Origin: Actinomycetes bacterium
GTDB taxonomy: Bacteria; Actinomycetota; Acidimicrobiia; Acidimicrobiales; Palsa-688
Length of the DNA stretch: 7,345 nt
Direction: 5' to 3'
Assembly (NCBI GenBank): GCA_021821705.1
Contig: JAKACE010000087.1
Coordinates: 1-7,345 of the forward strand
Of this stretch, positions 5,360-7,345 are shown in pieces. Within the stretch, counting starts at the first letter, position 1. Each line of letters starts with the position of its first letter. The notes beneath the pieces were generated by a model. The model saw only the letters and a program-made list of their open reading frames with translations. It searched no databases and was not told where the DNA came from. The position numbers and the translations under genes were made by a program.

Positions 5360-6826
5360 TTACCCCACCATCGATATGAGCGTCTGCAAGGTCGTATTGA
5401 CTGTGCTTATGAACTTGGCCGACGCGTCGTAGGCGTTCTGGTACATGACCATGTTCGTGAGCTCCTGGTCGGTGTTCACGCCGGTGGCCGACTGCAGTGC
5501 GGAATTGACATTGTTGGTCACCGCCTGTTGGTTGGTGTAGTTGGTGCTGACGCTCGAAGTCGCCTGGCCGATGCCGGTCACCAGCTGGTTGTAGGCGGCG
5601 TCGGCCTCGGTCCCCGTCGAGGACGTGGCGCCCGACCAGGCCGAGACGGAGCCTCCGGCCGCCCAGCCACCGGCAGGCTCGGCGAGCACGGCGGTCTGGG
5701 AGCCGGGCAGCTCACCCACGTCAGCGGCGATCGTGCCGTCCTGATTGGTAGCGGTCGAACCTGCCGCCGTCGGGCTCGAGGCGGCGGCGATGAGCGAAGG
5801 ATTGGCCGCTATGGCCGGGTTCACCCGGATGTCCGCCGCCCCGGTGCCGAGGAAGAAGGGCTGGCCCGGATTGTTGTTGAGGTCGTACCCGCGGGCCATC
5901 AGGCTGTTGACCGAGCCCATGAGGCTCTGGGCGACCTGGTCGAGCTGGCTCCCATAGGACGGGATGTAGTTGTTCACCACGTCGAGCATCCCGCCCACCG
6001 AGCCGCTGCTCGGGCTGTAGTTCGTCTGGTCCTGGCTCCAGGTGAGCGAGTAAGGGGGCCCGCTCTTGGAGACCGACAGCTGCTGGTAGTTGTCGCCCGA
6101 TACGAGCTGTTCACCACCCGTGCCCACATTGATGGTGCCGTTCGCGTTGTACGAGACGCTCACGCCGATGTCGTTCGACAGCTTGGAGACGAGCTGGTCG
6201 CGCTGGTCGAGCAGTTCGTTCACGGCCTTTCCGCCCGCAGACGGCCCGGTCACCTGCTGGTTGAGGGCGGCTATCTGCTGGGCGTACTGGTTGACCTGGC
6301 TTACGGTGAGCGAGAGGTCCTGGGCCGTTTGCTGGCCTTGCTGGGTGAGAGCCGCCGAGGTCTGGTTGAGCTGGGCGGCCAGGTTGGACGCCTGCTGGAC
6401 CAGCGTGGCCCGGGTCGGTATGTCCGCGGGGTTGTTCGCCAGGGTCGACCACGACTGCCAAAACTGGGTCAGCGTTCCCGACAGCCCGTTCGTCGAGGGC
6501 TCCGGAAAGTTCTGCTGTACCCCCTGTAGCCCGCTCTGCTGGGCCGCCAGCATGCCCTGGGCACCCTGCTCGGTATAGCTGCGCTGCTGGAGATAGGGGT
6601 TGCCCAGGCGGGTGATGTCGGCGACCTGGACACCGGCACCCGGCATGGCAGAAGCCGCCTCGTCGAACCCTAGGTGCTGGACCGACCCGACCGCCGACAG
6701 GTTGACCTGCTCCTCGACGTAGCCGGGTGTGTTGGCGTTGGCGACGTTCTGGCCGACAGTGTCGAGGCCTGTCTGCTGCGCCTCCAGGCCGGACAGGGCG
6801 ACGCCGAGCGCCGAGAAATCACTCAC
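5360..6826 (-). CDS. flgK: Flagellar hook-associated protein FlgK (HAP1)
   Basis: A 488-residue hook-filament junction protein, assembled directly on the hook before FlgL. The N-terminus SDFSALGVALSGLEAQQTGLDTVGQNVANANTPGYVEEQV carries the rod/hook/HAP motif (ANANTPGY at about 29-36). Residues about 80-230 form the alpha-helical D1 part, including KAVNELLDQRDQLVSKLS. The C-terminus VNTDQELTNMVMYQNAYDASAKFISTVNTTLQTLISMVG is the classic FlgK end. The variable centre is Gly/Ser/Asn/Gln-rich. GTG 6826 lies 12 nt after the flgN stop, with GAGGTGG (6840-6834) at 7-nt spacing; that Shine-Dalgarno overlaps the flgN stop codon, which suggests coupled translation. Confidence 0.96.
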   Translation of the reverse strand: MSDFSALGVALSGLEAQQTGLDTVGQNVANANTPGYVEEQVNLSAVGSVQHLGFDEAASAMPGAGVQVADITRLGNPYLQQRSYTEQGAQGMLAAQQSGLQGVQQNFPEPSTNGLSGTLTQFWQSWSTLANNPADIPTRATLVQQASNLAAQLNQTSAALTQQGQQTAQDLSLTVSQVNQYAQQIAALNQQVTGPSAGGKAVNELLDQRDQLVSKLSNDIGVSVSYNANGTINVGTGGEQLVSGDNYQQLSVSKSGPPYSLTWSQDQTNYSPSSGSVGGMLDVVNNYIPSYGSQLDQVAQSLMGSVNSLMARGYDLNNNPGQPFFLGTGAADIRVNPAIAANPSLIAAASSPTAAGSTATNQDGTIAADVGELPGSQTAVLAEPAGGWAAGGSVSAWSGATSSTGTEADAAYNQLVTGIGQATSSVSTNYTNQQAVTNNVNSALQSATGVNTDQELTNMVMYQNAYDASAKFISTVNTTLQTLISMVG

Positions 6827-6838
6827 GGCCGCGCCACC

Positions 6839-7345
6839 TCAGATCGCCTCGTTGACGAGGAGGTGCCCCGAGGGCGCCTGTGAGGGGCCACCCGTGGCCG
6901 TGTAGGCAGTCGGCGGAGGCGTGCTGTTGCCCGTCAGCCAGTTGAGTGCCTCCCGAGCGGCGTCCCGGCCCTTGGCGAGCAGGTGCCTGTTCTGCTCGGA
7001 CAGGTCGCGCACCTCCCCGGTGAGCTCGAGGAAGGCTTGGCGGTGACGGCCGAATATGGACGACCAGGGCTCGGGCGACGCCTGGGCCAGGGAGCGCAGC
7101 CCGGGGTAGGACTCGAGGCCGAGGTGGCCGGCAGCCGCTTCGACCCTGACGGAGCGCAGCAGTTCGGCGGACCTCAATTGCTCGAGGACGATCTCGACCT
7201 CCCTCGATGCGTGGTTCACCCAGCGAGCCCTGCCGGCTGTCAGCAGCAACTGCTCTTCTTCCAGCTTGAAGACCAGCAGCTCGAGCAGCTGTCTCTCCCG
7301 CCACAGGACAGTTGACACTTCGTTCAGGGCCTGGTCGTTGTCCTC
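6839..7345 (-). CDS. flgN: FlgN family flagellar export chaperone, 5' end probably outside window
   Basis: A predicted cytoplasmic chaperone that keeps FlgK and FlgL export-competent; its place directly before flgK fits that job. The visible protein is largely helical: VLWRERQLLELLVFKLEEEQLLLTAGR (about 4-30 counted from GTG 7318), then REVEIVLEQLRSAELLRSV, PEPWSSIFGRHRQAFLELTGEV, and a Pro/Thr/Gly-rich C-terminal tail from about residue 131. GTG 7318 would give 159 residues, but it has no Shine-Dalgarno, and the frame runs on to the right edge with a plausible N-terminal extension (EDNDQALNE). The true start is therefore likely at or beyond the edge, and the feature is given as partial. Sequence similarity to classical FlgN is modest, so context carries part of the call. 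Confidence 0.82.
   Translation of the reverse strand, partial: EDNDQALNEVSTVLWRERQLLELLVFKLEEEQLLLTAGRARWVNHASREVEIVLEQLRSAELLRSVRVEAAAGHLGLESYPGLRSLAQASPEPWSSIFGRHRQAFLELTGEVRDLSEQNRHLLAKGRDAAREALNWLTGNSTPPPTAYTATGGPSQAPSGHLLVNEAI

Noticed and set aside
5231..6529. 432-codon open frame on the + strand opposite flgK/flgL
   Set aside because: It lies antisense to two confident flagellar genes and its translation is Arg/Val/Gly-rich with no domain; a GC-driven antisense shadow.
1..7345. tRNA, rRNA, CRISPR array, insertion sequence or attachment site
   Set aside because: Read for these and saw none: no spaced direct repeats of CRISPR type, no transposase-like protein, no tRNA-like arm pattern.

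Overview
The window is strongly GC-rich bacterial DNA with GTG starts at several genes and many 3-4 nt gene overlaps. The pairing of FliW with CsrA beside flagellar hook-associated genes, and the wording of the sigma factor and FlgN proteins, suggest a motile actinobacterium, most likely of the Acidimicrobiia. The class-level call is recognition by eye, not a search result.

Left third (1-2250, + strand): three genes overlap stop-to-start by 4 nt each, so they look like one translationally coupled unit. They are the 3' end of a protein resembling the C-terminal region of MobF/TrwC-type relaxase-helicases (moderate-to-low confidence), an integral membrane protein of the UPF0104 / YbhN / lysylphosphatidylglycerol synthase TM-region family with a repetitive hydrophilic tail, and a small putative lipoprotein of unknown function. 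This unit converges on the rest of the window across a 32-nt gap.

Middle (2283-3470, - strand): a group 2 sigma-70-type factor lacking region 1.1. It is preceded by a 252-nt intergenic stretch that also follows csrA. This stretch holds the most interesting unexplained structure: a 23-codon reading frame with a near-perfect Shine-Dalgarno, followed by inverted repeats that can form two mutually exclusive stems upstream of a poorly marked sigma GTG start. The layout resembles a leader-peptide control region, but this is inference only.

Right half (3471-7345, - strand): a late flagellar operon in the order flgN (open at the right edge), flgK, flgL, fliW, csrA. FlgN is expected to chaperone the hook-filament junction proteins FlgK and FlgL. 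FliW and CsrA form the known partner-switch pair that couples flagellin translation to flagellin secretion. flgN to fliW are tightly packed (12 nt, 3 nt, 4-nt overlap). csrA is set apart by 159 nt, has its own good ribosome binding site and carries an unusually long low-complexity tail. No tRNA, rRNA, CRISPR array or insertion sequence was seen. No gene-free stretch exceeds 300 bases.
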